Below, one piece after another: positions 63,101-64,000 of a DNA stretch of 64,000 nucleotides; the first letter of the stretch is position 1, and every line of letters starts with the position of its first letter. The translations under genes and the position numbers were made by a program. The DNA lies in contig JALDNG010000022.1 in assembly GCA_024349245.1 (NCBI GenBank), forward strand, positions 11,649,001 to 11,713,000, written 5' to 3'. The notes under the pieces were generated by a model. The model made no database searches. It was not told the DNA's origin and was given only the letters and a program-made list of their open reading frames with translations. This DNA comes from Neodontobutis hainanensis (lineage: Eukaryota; Chordata; Actinopteri; Gobiiformes; Odontobutidae).

Positions 63101-63471
63101 TAATGTAACACATACAGAATTTCACCTTGACAAACCCAAGGCAAAAAGCTTCGCACCACTTGCAGCAAATAGATAAAAAAGACGTGTATTTGCCAACAAA
63201 ATCAATAGTCTGTGTGCAGGGTGTTTTTAGGTTACATTATCAGTAAATAAAGATATATTTAGAGAGCAAAGGCAAGCAAGGTCTCTGCTTTTGGCATCAA
63301 TGGATAAGGCCTTGGAGAGTTTTATCTCCCTATTTAGAATAGAAGCACCAGTAACTTTTAAACTAACACCTTTGTATTTCCCCTGCTGACAGAATGAGTT
63401 TGAGGAGCGGGCCATTAAGAAAGTGGATGACTTGCTAGAGAGCTACATGGGGATTCGGGACCTGGAGCTAG
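58999..63471 (+). CDS. gipc3: gipc3, GH1/PDZ/GH2 adaptor protein GIPC3, first five coding exons (partial, runs off the right edge)
   Basis: Coding exons: 58999-59232, 60812-60997, 61075-61255, 62770-62879, 63393-63471 (ends at phase 1; later exons are outside the window). The GH1 segment is at about residues 38-105 (L-I-F-H-T-Q-L-A-H-G-S-P-T-G). The PDZ domain is at about 112-193 with carboxylate loop L-G-L-T (117-120) and C-R-H-Y-E-V-A. The start of GH2 (V-D-D-L-L-E-S-Y-M-G-I-R-D) follows. The PDZ-flanking block matches human GIPC3 rather than GIPC1/2. GIPC3 links membrane proteins to myosin VI and is required for hearing in mammals. The start is uncertain: in-frame ATGs at 58825, 58942, 58960 and 58999. 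The last has the only strong context (GCCATGG) and gives a human-like length. A Pro-rich stretch precedes GH1. Confidence 0.92.
59641..59670 (+). repeat. Pentanucleotide microsatellite (TACAA)6
   Basis: Six uninterrupted TACAA units lie in gipc3 intron 1, followed by a TA-rich run. Confidence 0.95.
60056..60101 (+). repeat. (AT)n microsatellite
   Basis: About 46 bp of perfect AT dinucleotide in gipc3 intron 1, followed by an A-run. Confidence 0.95.
61476..61600 (+). repeat. tRNA-like SINE fragment in gipc3 intron 3
   Basis: TGGCAGAGTGG (61487-61497) is an A-box and GGTTTGATCCC (61530-61540) a B-box of a polymerase III promoter, 32 bp apart. The text around them (CTGCCTCACAGCAAGAAG, TGTGTGGAGTTTGCACAT) belongs to a very common teleost repeat. 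Diverged and not a functional tRNA gene. Confidence 0.75.
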
Positions 63472-63734
63472 GTAGGATCACACAGTATTGCGCCTTAACA
63501 GTTCCCAGATGTGGATGTATTTGGTCCCTAAGGTAGCACAGGAATTCATGACAAATGTCTTAGTTTAATATATATACTATAAAATATGTTTAGTAATTTA
63601 TGAGAAATATGTTTGGAAAAAAATATGATAACATTTTTTTGACCACTTTAACACGTTAAACGTTCTTGTATTTAGTCAGAGCACAAACATTATTTGCCAA
63701 AACAAACAAATTTTGAATTCACATGAACATGGCA

Positions 63735-63805
63735 GGGGTTGCATGTGGCAGAGTAGTTAGCTTTCCTGCCTCACAGCAAGAAGGTGTAGAGTTCAAATCT
63801 GGTCA
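63735..63805 (+). repeat. Second, shorter tRNA-like SINE fragment
   Basis: TGGCAGAGTAG (63746-63756) and GAGTTCAAATC (about 63789-63799) are again A- and B-box-like, with CTGCCTCACAGCAAGAAG between them, the same family as at 61476-61600. It lies in the gipc3 intron after exon 5, in the same orientation. Confidence 0.65.
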
Positions 63806-64000
63806 CAATAATTTTGAGTTTTGTCAGAACAGAGCAGCTTGATGAATATTTCTGAGGGAACTGAAACTAAACTGGATTGTCCTCAGTCTGGTTTTGTAAT
63901 TGACTTAATTACTACTTTTTTTTTTTTTTTAGGTCAAATACTTCAACAGTAGCCTTTGATGTCTGTTGTTTGTTCTTTTCTGCTGCTTTTTTAGTGAACC

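Noticed and set aside
63932..63952. Strong poly-T acceptor near the right edge as the next gipc3 exon
   Set aside because: Joining it to 63471 gives only six codons before a stop and does not resemble the expected GH2 sequence; the true next exon is probably beyond the window.

Overview
The window is nuclear DNA from a ray-finned fish, almost certainly a teleost. All genes are vertebrate, multi-exon genes with GT-AG introns, mostly of 80 bp to 6 kb. Between and within them lie typical teleost repeats: a Tc1-like copy with TATACACTCACCGG-type ends, tRNA-like SINE heads, hAT-type MITEs, a decayed LINE and long GT/TA microsatellites. Nothing bacterial, plasmid or viral was seen. Exon models were built by hand from splice sites, reading frame and remembered family sequences. 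Every complete model closes in frame from start to stop.

Layout from left to right: kif14 (minus, N-terminal exon only, 1-973); ddx59 (minus, 7 coding exons, 613 aa, 1472-4347); camsap2 (plus, 18 coding exons plus one candidate 24-nt microexon, 1431 aa, 5463-30684); wdr47 (plus, 15 coding exons, 885 aa, 34067-40144, with a noncoding first exon near 33.0 kb); a lim2-type lens tetraspan gene (plus, 4 coding exons, 175 aa, 42538-43413); a decayed minus-strand LINE (about 44.3-45.9 kb); gramd2b (minus, 13 coding exons, 390 aa, 48302-56204, with a second alternative first exon at 53.3 kb); and gipc3 (plus, first five coding exons, 58999-63471, running off the right edge).

The kif14-ddx59-camsap2 order matches the conserved vertebrate block on human 1q32. 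The most interesting feature is that camsap2 is followed directly, head to tail, by wdr47. Their proteins are reported to work together at microtubule minus ends and in the ciliary central pair, yet the human genes are on opposite arms of chromosome 1.

Other notable points are a DEVD (not DEAD) motif II in Ddx59, a nested pair of MITEs with a perfect 8-bp target duplication beside the 24-nt microexon, a GC-AG intron inside the GRAM-domain exons of gramd2b, two interchangeable gramd2b first exons, and a spacerless 62-bp palindrome downstream of lim2.
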